From contig NZ_JBHSBN010000003.1 of the NCBI RefSeq assembly GCF_042650605.1, positions 248,001 to 312,000 on the forward strand: a stretch of DNA of 64,000 nucleotides. The letters run 5' to 3'. The DNA is from Micromonospora_J zhanjiangensis (GTDB taxonomy: Bacteria; Actinomycetota; Actinomycetes; Mycobacteriales; Micromonosporaceae). Of this stretch, positions 57,843 through 64,000 are shown in pieces. Every line of letters begins with the position of its first letter. Within the stretch, counting starts at the first letter, position 1. A model generated the notes under the pieces. It searched no databases and was not told the DNA's origin. It was given only the letters and a program-made list of their open reading frames with translations. The position numbers and the translations under genes were made by a program.

Positions 57843-58580
57843 TCACATCCGGGCTCTCAACACGTCGATCTCGCAGCCCGGCGCGGCCGGGTCGAAGCCG
57901 TGCTCGACCAGCCAGCGGATCGCCAGCAGGCTGCGCAACGACCACCAGCCGCGGATCACGTCGACATCCACGTCGGTGCCGTAGCCGGCGAGCAGGTCGG
58001 CAAGGCGTTCCTCGTGGCCGAGCGTCAGGATGGCGAGGTCGTACAGGGCGTCGCCCCGGGCCGCCTCGGACCAGTCGATCACACCGGTGACTTCGTCACC
58101 GTCGAGGAACACGTGGCAGATCTGCAGGTCGCCGTGCACGAACGCCGGTGTCCACGGCCGCAGCGCGGCCTCGGCGACCCTGCGGTTGCGGGTGACCAGG
58201 TCGGTGGGGAGGACGTCGTTGGCCAGCAGCCACTCGCACTCGGCGTCCAGGTCCGTCGCGAGCTCGTCGACGCTCCGGCCCGTCCACGGCGGCAGCGGCG
58301 CGTCGTGCAGCTTCCGTACAGCGGCACCCGCCGCGGCCCAGGCCGCCGGCGACGCGGTCGACGGCTCACCGAGGCGGCCGAGCGCCGTGCCGGGGACGGC
58401 GGCGAGCGCCAGCACGGGCGGCTTGCGCCACAACACCTTCGGGGTCGGGATCGGCGCCATGGCCATCGCCGCGACCTCGACATCGGTACGCGCCTGATCG
58501 GCGTCGACCTTCAGGAACACGTCACCGACGCGCAGGGTCGCGCGCTCACTGTGGGCGACGACGACCTTGACCTCCGGCAC
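57843..58580 (-). CDS. Aminoglycoside phosphotransferase-like (APH) kinase
   Basis: A 245-aa protein-kinase-like phosphotransferase. The catalytic loop is FVHGDLQICHVFLDGDEV (HGD with the downstream His replacing the usual Asn), and the Mg-binding Asp is in GVIDWSEAARGDALYDLAIL (DxD-like). An N-terminal lobe with VGDVFLKVDADQAR holds the ATP-binding Lys. Family members phosphorylate aminoglycosides, choline or other small molecules; there is no resistance evidence here. GTG start. Convergent with the XRE gene. Confidence 0.85.
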   Translation of the reverse strand: MPEVKVVVAHSERATLRVGDVFLKVDADQARTDVEVAAMAMAPIPTPKVLWRKPPVLALAAVPGTALGRLGEPSTASPAAWAAAGAAVRKLHDAPLPPWTGRSVDELATDLDAECEWLLANDVLPTDLVTRNRRVAEAALRPWTPAFVHGDLQICHVFLDGDEVTGVIDWSEAARGDALYDLAILTLGHEERLADLLAGYGTDVDVDVIRGWWSLRSLLAIRWLVEHGFDPAAPGCEIDVLRARM

Positions 58581-58652
58581 GCCGGCCAGTATCGCGGCGG
58601 CGCCCGCCGGCGTCGCCGCATTTATCGGGTACGACCGGACAGGTGATCCGTC

Positions 58653-59207
58653 TCAGTCGAGGTGGTCGGTCGGCGAGGTTTGCAGCAGCCAGGCCAACGG
58701 CATCTTCGCCCGTTCCGCGTAGCCGCCCTGGCCGGCGAGTTCGTACAGGGTGACGGTCTGGGCGCCGTCCCGGTCGACGACCCAGTAGCGGGGAATGCCG
58801 GCCGAGGCGTACTCGCGGACCTTGGTGACCGCGTCCATCGCCTCCGATCCGGGCGAGACGATCTCGACCACGAGGACGACGTCCGCCACCGCCGACCAGA
58901 CCCCGCGGGGCGGCGGCTTGCGCCACACGCTCAGGTCGGGGATCCGGCCGCCGCTTCCCGTCGGCCCGTTGATCCGTACGCCGGCCGCCTGGAGCACCTG
59001 CTCGGCGGGCCAGCCGGCCATGATGAGCCAGGCGAAGATCCGGCTGGCGATCATGGCGTGTTCCGAATCCGGCAGGGGCGCCACCGACAGGACCCCCTCG
59101 GGGCCGGTCTCGTAGCGGTGACCGTTCGGATCGGCGGCGTTCATGGCCGCCACGTCGTCGAGGGTCACGACGGCAGGCATGTGCCTGCCGACGGCCTCAG
59201 CGCTCAT
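58653..59207 (-). CDS. Uma2 (DUF820) family putative endonuclease
   Basis: A 184-aa PD-(D/E)xK-like protein. GVRINGPTGSGGRIPDLSVW (Asp), LVVEIVSPGSEAMDAVTKVR (Glu and Lys) and IPRYWVVDRDGAQTVTLYEL are the Uma2 order. Uma2 proteins are abundant, often multicopy in actinomycetes and cyanobacteria; their biological role is uncertain. ATG start. It is divergent from the helical-protein module that begins at 59401. Confidence 0.85.
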   Translation of the reverse strand: MSAEAVGRHMPAVVTLDDVAAMNAADPNGHRYETGPEGVLSVAPLPDSEHAMIASRIFAWLIMAGWPAEQVLQAAGVRINGPTGSGGRIPDLSVWRKPPPRGVWSAVADVVLVVEIVSPGSEAMDAVTKVREYASAGIPRYWVVDRDGAQTVTLYELAGQGGYAERAKMPLAWLLQTSPTDHLD

Positions 59208-59400
59208 GAACCCAGCCTAGGGCCGCCCGGCATCGTCGTCAGCACGCCTCGCCCCGCACTCCGGGCCGGCCCCTGGTCTGCCCGGTTTCGGTCGTGATGC
59301 GGACTGCGGGGTTTGACCGTCTCGGATAGCGTCCGATCGATAGACGAACAGTGATCACATCTCGGGGAGCGTCGATGTCCAGCATCGAAGGCTGACGGCG

Positions 59401-59661
59401 GTGTCCATCGAGGACGTCAAGGCGACCATCCGGCGGGGCAATCGGGCCGTCAAGGAATCTCGCGGCACTCTGGAACGGGCCAACACCCGCCTGCTCGACG
59501 CCACCCGAGCGGCCCTGCCGGCGCTGGCCGGCAGCGAGCATCCCGAGGTGCAGCGCGCCCGCGCTGGCTTCGCCGAATCCGCGCGCGAGATCGAGCTGAC
59601 CCTGCGCCGGCTGGGCGCCGCCGCCGAGCACGGCGCCGACTACCTGACCACCATCGGATGA
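59401..59661 (+). CDS. Small all-helical protein, first gene of a STAND-linked module
   Basis: An 86-aa protein made of predicted helices (SIEDVKATIRRGNRAVKESR, GTLERANTRLLDATRAALPA, FAESAREIELTLRRLGAAAE). It lacks a WXG motif but has the size and all-helical look of WXG100-like or coiled-coil partner proteins. GTG start; it overlaps the next gene by 4 bp (ATGA). No family recognised. Its place at the head of a four-gene run suggests it is an adaptor for the downstream proteins. Confidence 0.65.
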   Translation: MSIEDVKATIRRGNRAVKESRGTLERANTRLLDATRAALPALAGSEHPEVQRARAGFAESAREIELTLRRLGAAAEHGADYLTTIG

Positions 59662-60365
59662 GCGGTTCGATGGACGAGGTACTCGCCCGGCTCAAGGCCG
59701 CGATCGAGGACCTCGACACCGCCGCCGTCACCGCTACCCGCGCCGCGGCCGACGCCCGCCAGGCCGAGGCCCACTACCGCGAGGCCGGCACCGGCAGCGA
59801 CCACCGCGCCGCCCAGGGCGCGGTCGACGAGAGTACGACGGCGGCCGAGAAGGCCGGCAAGGTCGCCCGCCTGCTGGCCGAGACGGGCGGCCACCTCATC
59901 GCGTACGTCAACACGATCGCTCCGGGCGCGGTCCCGACAGACCGTGGCGTCGAATCAGCCGTCCCCACCGGTGAACAGCTCGTGACGGAATCCGTCCGGC
60001 GCTCGGATGCTCGGGCGGGATTCGCCGGCTTCCTCAGTAAGATGACCCGAAACGTCGAGGACATCCAAGACGTCGGCAAAAGCGCCACCGAGGTTGCCCA
60101 GACCAGTTACAGCATCCTGAAAGACCCGACCGGCCCGACAGGAGCAAAGTCAACCGGCACCACAACCCCGACGATCAGGCCGGCGAACCCGCCGGCAAAG
60201 ATCGAGGCGGCCGAGGCTGTCGGTCATCTTCTTGCCGCGGGACTGGTTGTCGCCATCGCCGTACACAGATCAGGCCAGATGATCCGTCGAGAGTTTGCGA
60301 GGCTGCGATCCCATGCAGACGAGAAGAGAAATCAGCGACCTCATCCGCGCGACGGCTCGACGTGA
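59658..60365 (+). CDS. Helical protein with C-terminal membrane segment (DUF6244-like)
   Basis: A 235-aa protein. The N-terminal ~90 residues are coiled-coil (VLARLKAAIEDLDTAAVTAT, ADARQAEAHYREAG) followed by LIAYVNTIAPGAVPT. A Pro/Thr linker leads to a predicted membrane helix (EAVGHLLAAGLVVAIAVH, about 200-217) and a basic tail. The N-terminal layout resembles DUF6244-type actinobacterial hypotheticals. The start overlaps the 86-aa gene (ATGA), and its end overlaps the next gene by 53 bp, so all three are coupled. Function unknown. Confidence 0.65.
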   Translation: MSGSMDEVLARLKAAIEDLDTAAVTATRAAADARQAEAHYREAGTGSDHRAAQGAVDESTTAAEKAGKVARLLAETGGHLIAYVNTIAPGAVPTDRGVESAVPTGEQLVTESVRRSDARAGFAGFLSKMTRNVEDIQDVGKSATEVAQTSYSILKDPTGPTGAKSTGTTTPTIRPANPPAKIEAAEAVGHLLAAGLVVAIAVHRSGQMIRREFARLRSHADEKRNQRPHPRDGST

Positions 60366-60744
60366 CTGGGGCAGTGTCGATCAACTTCTCGCCGAGCTGG
60401 ATCGGACCGGCTGGGCCGGCGGCTCACAGATGATCAGCGCGGCATTCGCGATAGCCGTGTCTCGGCGGTTCCATCCAGGGCAGGACGTTCGGGACATCGC
60501 ACGGTTCGTCGCGGACACCAGGGCCCGCTACCGTGACGGAACGAAACTTTCGGCCCTGGACATGGAAGCCATGATCCGCGCGGTCCTCGGTGAGGCCGAC
60601 CTGGTGGACGATATCGCTCCCGAGTCGGCCTTCTCTGCTCAGCTCGTCATCCTCGGAACCCTGCTGCACGACGAGGACTTCTCCGAGCCGCAGCTTGAGG
60701 AGTTTATCCGGGACGTAGAAGAGACCGCCGCCGAGTACATGTAG
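60313..60744 (+). CDS. Hypothetical protein, third gene of the module
   Basis: A 143-aa helical protein (QTRREISDLIRATARRDWGS, VDQLLAELDRTGWAGGSQMI, SAAFAIAVSRRFHPGQDVRD) with an acidic C-terminus (EPQLEEFIRDVEETAAEYM). ATG at 60313 is chosen; a TTG at 60295 would add six residues. It starts inside the 235-aa gene and ends 44 bp before the STAND gene. Not recognised; the acidic, helical composition would suit an immunity- or adaptor-type partner, but that is speculation. Confidence 0.6.
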   Translation: MQTRREISDLIRATARRDWGSVDQLLAELDRTGWAGGSQMISAAFAIAVSRRFHPGQDVRDIARFVADTRARYRDGTKLSALDMEAMIRAVLGEADLVDDIAPESAFSAQLVILGTLLHDEDFSEPQLEEFIRDVEETAAEYM

Positions 60745-60788
60745 GTCCAACGACGGACGGATGCCGCGCGCCCGGTGATCAACTGTGA

Positions 60789-62951
60789 TTGCTCGATCAC
60801 CTTCAGTACTGTGTGGCTGTGCTTCGAGGTGGGTTCCGGTGGGTCAGGCGCCACTGGTGGATGGTGCTGCTCCCCGCCGCGGTCGCGGCGGCTGCGGTGT
60901 GGGCGTTGGTCTCGGACGACAAGCTGGGCTGGACGGCGGTCGCTGGCGTGACCGCGGCGGTGGTGGGCGCGTTCGCTCCGTCGGTCCTGGATCGGGTCCG
61001 GGCCGCGCGGGAGCGACGTGAGCAGCGGAATCGGACGGTCGCGGAAGCGTTGGTGGCGGAGTTGCCGGAGTCGGTGGTGTGGCTCTTGCATCCGCAGGCG
61101 GCGGTGGTCGGGTTCGTCGGCCGCGGGTGGCTGCTGAGGGCACTGGACGGGTGGTGCGCGGATCCGCGGGCGAGCGTGGTGCGGCTGCTCGTCGGGGCGG
61201 GCGGGGTGGGCAAGACCCGGCTGGGACGGCACTTCGCCGGCCGATTGGCGGGCTGGACGTGGTGGCCGGTGGCGCCCGGCGGGGAGCCGAAAATCGCGGA
61301 GGCGCTCACGGCGGACGGGCGGCCGGGCCGGGTGCTGCTGACGGTGGATTACGCCGAGACCCGCGACCCGCAGGCGTTGGCGCGTCTGTTGTGTACGGCG
61401 CAACGGGCCGACGGGGTGCGGGTGCTGTTGCTGGCCCGATCGGCGGGACTGTGGTGGTCGTCGTTGTCGGCGGCGTACCCGTCGCAGGCGCACCTGGTCG
61501 ACGCGTTGACCGTGCAGGCGAACGTGATCGAGGTGCCGGCCCGTATCGAGGAACGCACCCCGCAGCAGATCGTGAACGAGGCGGCAGTGGCCTTCGCCGA
61601 ACGGCTCGGTCGCCGTCCTCCGGATGAGGCTCCGCTGGGTGGGCTCGATCCGGACGTACCGGTGTTGCGGTTGCACGCGGAGGCACTGCTGGCGGTGTTG
61701 GGCGGGCCGCGCGGTGACGACCGGTACGACGTACTGGCTGAGGTTTTGGGTCATGAGGCCCGGTACTGGCGGCACCGGGCCGGCCGCGACGGGTTGCCGG
61801 GCGCGGGCGAGCCGGCCACCGACGTGGTGTTGCGGCGTCTGGTCGCCGTGGCGGCCCTGCTCGGTGCGGAGGACCGCGAGCAGGCCGCGGAGCTGGTCCG
61901 CCGGGTGCCGGGCCTGGGCGAAGCGTCGCCGGAGGTGGTCGACCGGTACGTGGGCTGGTTGTACGGCCTCTACCCGGCGGCCGGGGCGGGTGACGGGCTG
62001 GGGACGCTGCAACCGGATCTGCTCGCCGAGGACCTCGCGGTCGCTGTTCTGCGGGAGAGCACGGCCGCCCAGCGCCGCGGGATTCTGCACGGGTTGGCTG
62101 TCGGGCAGGCGGGACGGGCGTTGACGGTCCTGAGCCGCGCCCGCAGCCATCAGCCCGACGCCGAGACGATGATCGACGAAGCGCTGGCCACGGATCTGCC
62201 GGTGATGACCGAGGCGGTGCTCCAGATCGGCCTCCAGTTTCCGCAGGTTCTCGCTCCCCGGGTCGTGGCGCTGCTCGCGGCGGCCGAAATCGACCCTGAA
62301 TGGGCCCGGCGAACAGAGCGTAGGGTGCCGTATCCGTCGATCGAGTTCGGCCGGCTCGCGCTCGCGTTGACCACTCAGGCCCTGCACGGCGCGGCGCGGA
62401 CGAGTGAGTCGACTGACCGGGCGTCGTTACTGATCTCGCACGCTGTTCGGTTGTCGGAGGTGGGACGACGCGCCGACGCACTGCAAGCCAGCCAGGAAGC
62501 CGGCGACATCTACCGGAAACTGGCCACCAACAACCCCGACACCTACCTCCCCCACCTCGCCGGATCGATGAACAACCACGCCCTGCGGTTGGCGGAGCTG
62601 GGACGGCACGCCGACGCACTGCAAACCAGCCAGGAAGCCGGCGACCTCTACCGGAAACTGGCCACCAACAACCCCGACACCTACCTCCCCCACCTCGCCA
62701 ACTCTCTGTGGAACGTGGGAGATGTAGCGCGCTTTCTCGGAGAGCGGTCGGATCAGATCCTTGAGGCGGTCGCGGAAGGCGTGCGGTACTTCGAGGAACT
62801 GGCTGCCGCCGAGCCGGAGGCGTTCAGTGCCCGCCGCGACGCGGCGGCAGCCACCTTGGCCGAACTGAAAGACAGCAGCACCGGCCAGCATCCCCAGCTG
62901 ACATCGCCCAGGTCGCCTCAGGCCGATGACGCGGCCACTGACGCCCCTTGA
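60789..62951 (+). CDS. Membrane-anchored STAND-like NTPase with C-terminal TPR repeats
   Basis: Predicted 720-aa protein. Two N-terminal hydrophobic segments (WWMVLLPAAVAAAAVWALV, WTAVAGVTAAVVGAFAP) precede a P-loop NTPase with Walker A LLVGAGGVGKTRLGRHFAG (about residues 135-153) and Walker B RVLLTVDYAETRD. Helical regions follow, then two nearly identical 46-residue TPR-type units (DALQASQEAGDIYRKLATNN ...) and a third partial one. STAND NTPases with TPRs act as signal or threat sensors, including antiviral ones. TTG at 60789 is the furthest start; GTGs at 60813 and 60819 are alternatives. It probably ends the 59401-62951 operon. Confidence 0.82.
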   Translation: MLDHLQYCVAVLRGGFRWVRRHWWMVLLPAAVAAAAVWALVSDDKLGWTAVAGVTAAVVGAFAPSVLDRVRAARERREQRNRTVAEALVAELPESVVWLLHPQAAVVGFVGRGWLLRALDGWCADPRASVVRLLVGAGGVGKTRLGRHFAGRLAGWTWWPVAPGGEPKIAEALTADGRPGRVLLTVDYAETRDPQALARLLCTAQRADGVRVLLLARSAGLWWSSLSAAYPSQAHLVDALTVQANVIEVPARIEERTPQQIVNEAAVAFAERLGRRPPDEAPLGGLDPDVPVLRLHAEALLAVLGGPRGDDRYDVLAEVLGHEARYWRHRAGRDGLPGAGEPATDVVLRRLVAVAALLGAEDREQAAELVRRVPGLGEASPEVVDRYVGWLYGLYPAAGAGDGLGTLQPDLLAEDLAVAVLRESTAAQRRGILHGLAVGQAGRALTVLSRARSHQPDAETMIDEALATDLPVMTEAVLQIGLQFPQVLAPRVVALLAAAEIDPEWARRTERRVPYPSIEFGRLALALTTQALHGAARTSESTDRASLLISHAVRLSEVGRRADALQASQEAGDIYRKLATNNPDTYLPHLAGSMNNHALRLAELGRHADALQTSQEAGDLYRKLATNNPDTYLPHLANSLWNVGDVARFLGERSDQILEAVAEGVRYFEELAAAEPEAFSARRDAAAATLAELKDSSTGQHPQLTSPRSPQADDAATDAP
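62471..62746. repeat. 138-bp near-identical direct repeat in the STAND-TPR gene
   Basis: Sequence starting CGCCGACGCACTGCAA at 62471 recurs at 62609, exactly 138 bp (46 codons) later. About 90 bp of each unit differ at only a handful of positions (for example GAAACTGGCCACCAACAACC is exact in both). The in-frame identity suggests recent duplication and possible copy-number change. Confidence 0.9.
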
Positions 62952-63023
62952 CGGGAAGCCTTCAAAACACCGCCGTCGCGGCATTTCTGCCGCCGTGGTG
63001 CACGGTCTTCTGTCGTATCCATC

Positions 63024-63057
63024 TTGTACGGTCGAGGTCTGTCCCGATAAATATCGG
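63024..63057 (+). promoter_or_regulatory. Promoter/dyad upstream of the XRE-DUF5753 gene
   Basis: TTGTAC (63024-63029), an 18-bp spacer and TAAATA (63048-63053) form a possible promoter. The dyad CCGATA-AA-TATCGG (63044-63057) overlaps the -10. The site could be autoregulated by the downstream XRE protein; this is inferred. Confidence 0.4.
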
Positions 63058-63150
63058 CCCCGCCTACCGCAATTCCCGGGGCGCGATTCCGGTGTTACAC
63101 ATCCACCGGCGGGATGTTGCAAAACGAGACCCCGAAAGGATGGAAAGCCG

Positions 63151-64000
63151 ATGGCCGAAGACATGGGGTCAACGGTCCCAAGGCGACAACTCGGCCGCAC
63201 CCTGCGGCAACTCCGCCTCGAATCCCAGATCACCCTCGACGGCGCCGCCAACGCCCTCGACTGCAGCCGCCAGAAGGTCTGGCGCATCGAATGCGGCATC
63301 GGCGCCGTCCGCGGCGTCGACGTCCGCGCCATGTGCGAGCTGTACGACGCCACCGCCGAACTCACCACCGCCCTCGTCGCCCTCGCCGGCGAAACCAAAT
63401 CCAAAGGATGGTGGCACGCCTACGGCGACCTCATCCCCGACTGGTTCGAGCTGTACGTCGGCCTCGAATCCACCGCCTCCCGCCTCCGAGAGTACGAGCA
63501 CACTCTCATTCCCGGCCTCTTGCAGACACGCCGGTACGCGCTCGCGATCTACCAGCATCGCATCGAGATGACTGAGGAGGAACGAGAACGAGCCGCAGAT
63601 GTCCGGCTGGAACGCCAAGCACTGTTGCGGCGACGGCTCCCACCAGCACCGCGTTTCGAGGTCGTGCTCTCCGAGGCCGTCCTTCTACGCACCATCCCCG
63701 ATCGTGATGCGATGGCCGAACAACTAGCGCACCTGATCAAGATGAGCCAGCTTCCCAATGTCTCGCTGAGAGTCCTCCCGCTGGCGAGGGGCCCGCATCG
63801 GGGCGCAGAGGCCGGCGCCTTCGTCCTGCTAGAGTTCCCGATAGGCAGCCGGGTAATTCCGGATCCGCCGGTCGTCTACTGCGAGTCCTGGACCGGCGCC
63901 CTCTATCTGGACCGCGCGGACGAGTTCGCCTCCTACGAAGACATCTGGGCGGGGCTGGAAAACGACGCGCTCGATGAGGAACAATCAAGAGAATTGATCT
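63151..64000 (+). CDS. XRE-family regulator with DUF5753 domain (partial at window end)
   Basis: At least 283 residues, open at the window edge. The N-terminal HTH is RRQLGRTLRQLRLESQITLD, then GAANALDCSRQKVWRIECGI and GVDVRAMCELYDA. After SKGWWHAYGDLIPDWFELYV, a DUF5753 domain follows (EYEHTLIPGLLQTRRYALAI, SQLPNVSLRVLPLARGPHRG, VVYCESWTGALYLDRADEFA). Such regulators are abundant in actinomycetes and usually precede a small DUF397 gene, which would lie outside the window. ATG at 63151 is chosen after GGATGGAAAG. Codon use has more AAA, ATC and GAA than neighbours, hinting at later acquisition. Confidence 0.9.
   Translation, partial: MAEDMGSTVPRRQLGRTLRQLRLESQITLDGAANALDCSRQKVWRIECGIGAVRGVDVRAMCELYDATAELTTALVALAGETKSKGWWHAYGDLIPDWFELYVGLESTASRLREYEHTLIPGLLQTRRYALAIYQHRIEMTEEERERAADVRLERQALLRRRLPPAPRFEVVLSEAVLLRTIPDRDAMAEQLAHLIKMSQLPNVSLRVLPLARGPHRGAEAGAFVLLEFPIGSRVIPDPPVVYCESWTGALYLDRADEFASYEDIWAGLENDALDEEQSRELI

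Noticed and set aside
57843..58580. Aminoglycoside-resistance gene
   Set aside because: The fold fits APH-like kinases broadly, but no residue or context points to aminoglycosides, so only the family is named.
60789..62951. Confident annotation as an antiviral Avs protein
   Set aside because: NTPase and TPRs are visible, but no recognised effector nuclease or Avs-specific domain was found; kept as a general STAND-like call.

Overview
The window is high-GC (about 70% or more), densely coded DNA with many GTG and TTG starts. Gene content (a conservon, SARP/AfsR and LAL giant regulators, XRE-DUF5753, DUF6230/DUF6114, a c-di-AMP riboswitch, 13E12-type HNH) points to a filamentous actinomycete, most likely Micromonosporaceae (Micromonospora or a close relative). 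This rests on gene content and style only; there is no rRNA in the window. No insertion sequence, phage, CRISPR array or replication origin was seen.

Layout. 1-7.6 kb: a CDF metal exporter with an operator-like palindrome inside its promoter, a riboswitch-controlled cell-wall-hydrolase-like secreted protein, SurE, a STAS protein, membrane and secreted hypotheticals, and a BON-domain/DsbA-like pair. 7.6-13.7 kb: a LAL regulator divergent from a small protein, a zinc alcohol dehydrogenase and a saccharopine-dehydrogenase-like reductase. 14-20.7 kb: a PlsC acyltransferase divergent from TetR, a MerR-sliding-clamp fusion, and the DUF6230/DUF6114 membrane pair with a second TetR. 21-24.4 kb: YciI plus an ECF sigma factor with a TPR tail, an aldo/keto reductase and a chitin/cellulose-type LPMO. 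24.5-29.5 kb: a minus-strand redox operon (bis-heme membrane reductase, NuoF-ferredoxin, TlpA lipoprotein, CcdA). 29.8-37.9 kb: a bifunctional PBP, a DUF2306 membrane protein, an AfsR-type regulator, a cupin and a GNAT. 37.9-44.5 kb: an HNH nuclease, rtcB with an odd tRNA-Gly directly upstream, and a secreted penicillin-acylase homologue. 44.5-47.1 kb: a glutathionyl-hydroquinone-reductase homologue, a small ORF behind a palindromic operator, and a LacI regulator.

The most interesting locus is 47.1-52.5 kb. A complete conservon (histidine kinase-like CvnA, roadblock CvnB, DUF742 CvnC, Ras-like GTPase CvnD) runs, with overlaps and a 21-bp gap, into a styrene/indole monooxygenase and a tryptophanase. 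Together they predict G-protein-controlled conversion of tryptophan to indole and then to an oxidised indole (epoxide, indoxyl or indigoid). No flavin reductase partner is present in the window.

52.9-64 kb: an alditol oxidase, a TrmB/LuxR-like regulator, a DUF3761 lipoprotein, a methionine aminopeptidase divergent from a small XRE regulator, an aminoglycoside-phosphotransferase-like kinase and a Uma2 nuclease. After these come a four-gene helical-protein/membrane-STAND-NTPase-TPR module and an XRE-DUF5753 regulator cut by the window edge. In-frame minisatellites recur in five genes (LAL, DUF6114, the heme membrane protein, AfsR and the STAND protein), which marks these as length-variable proteins.
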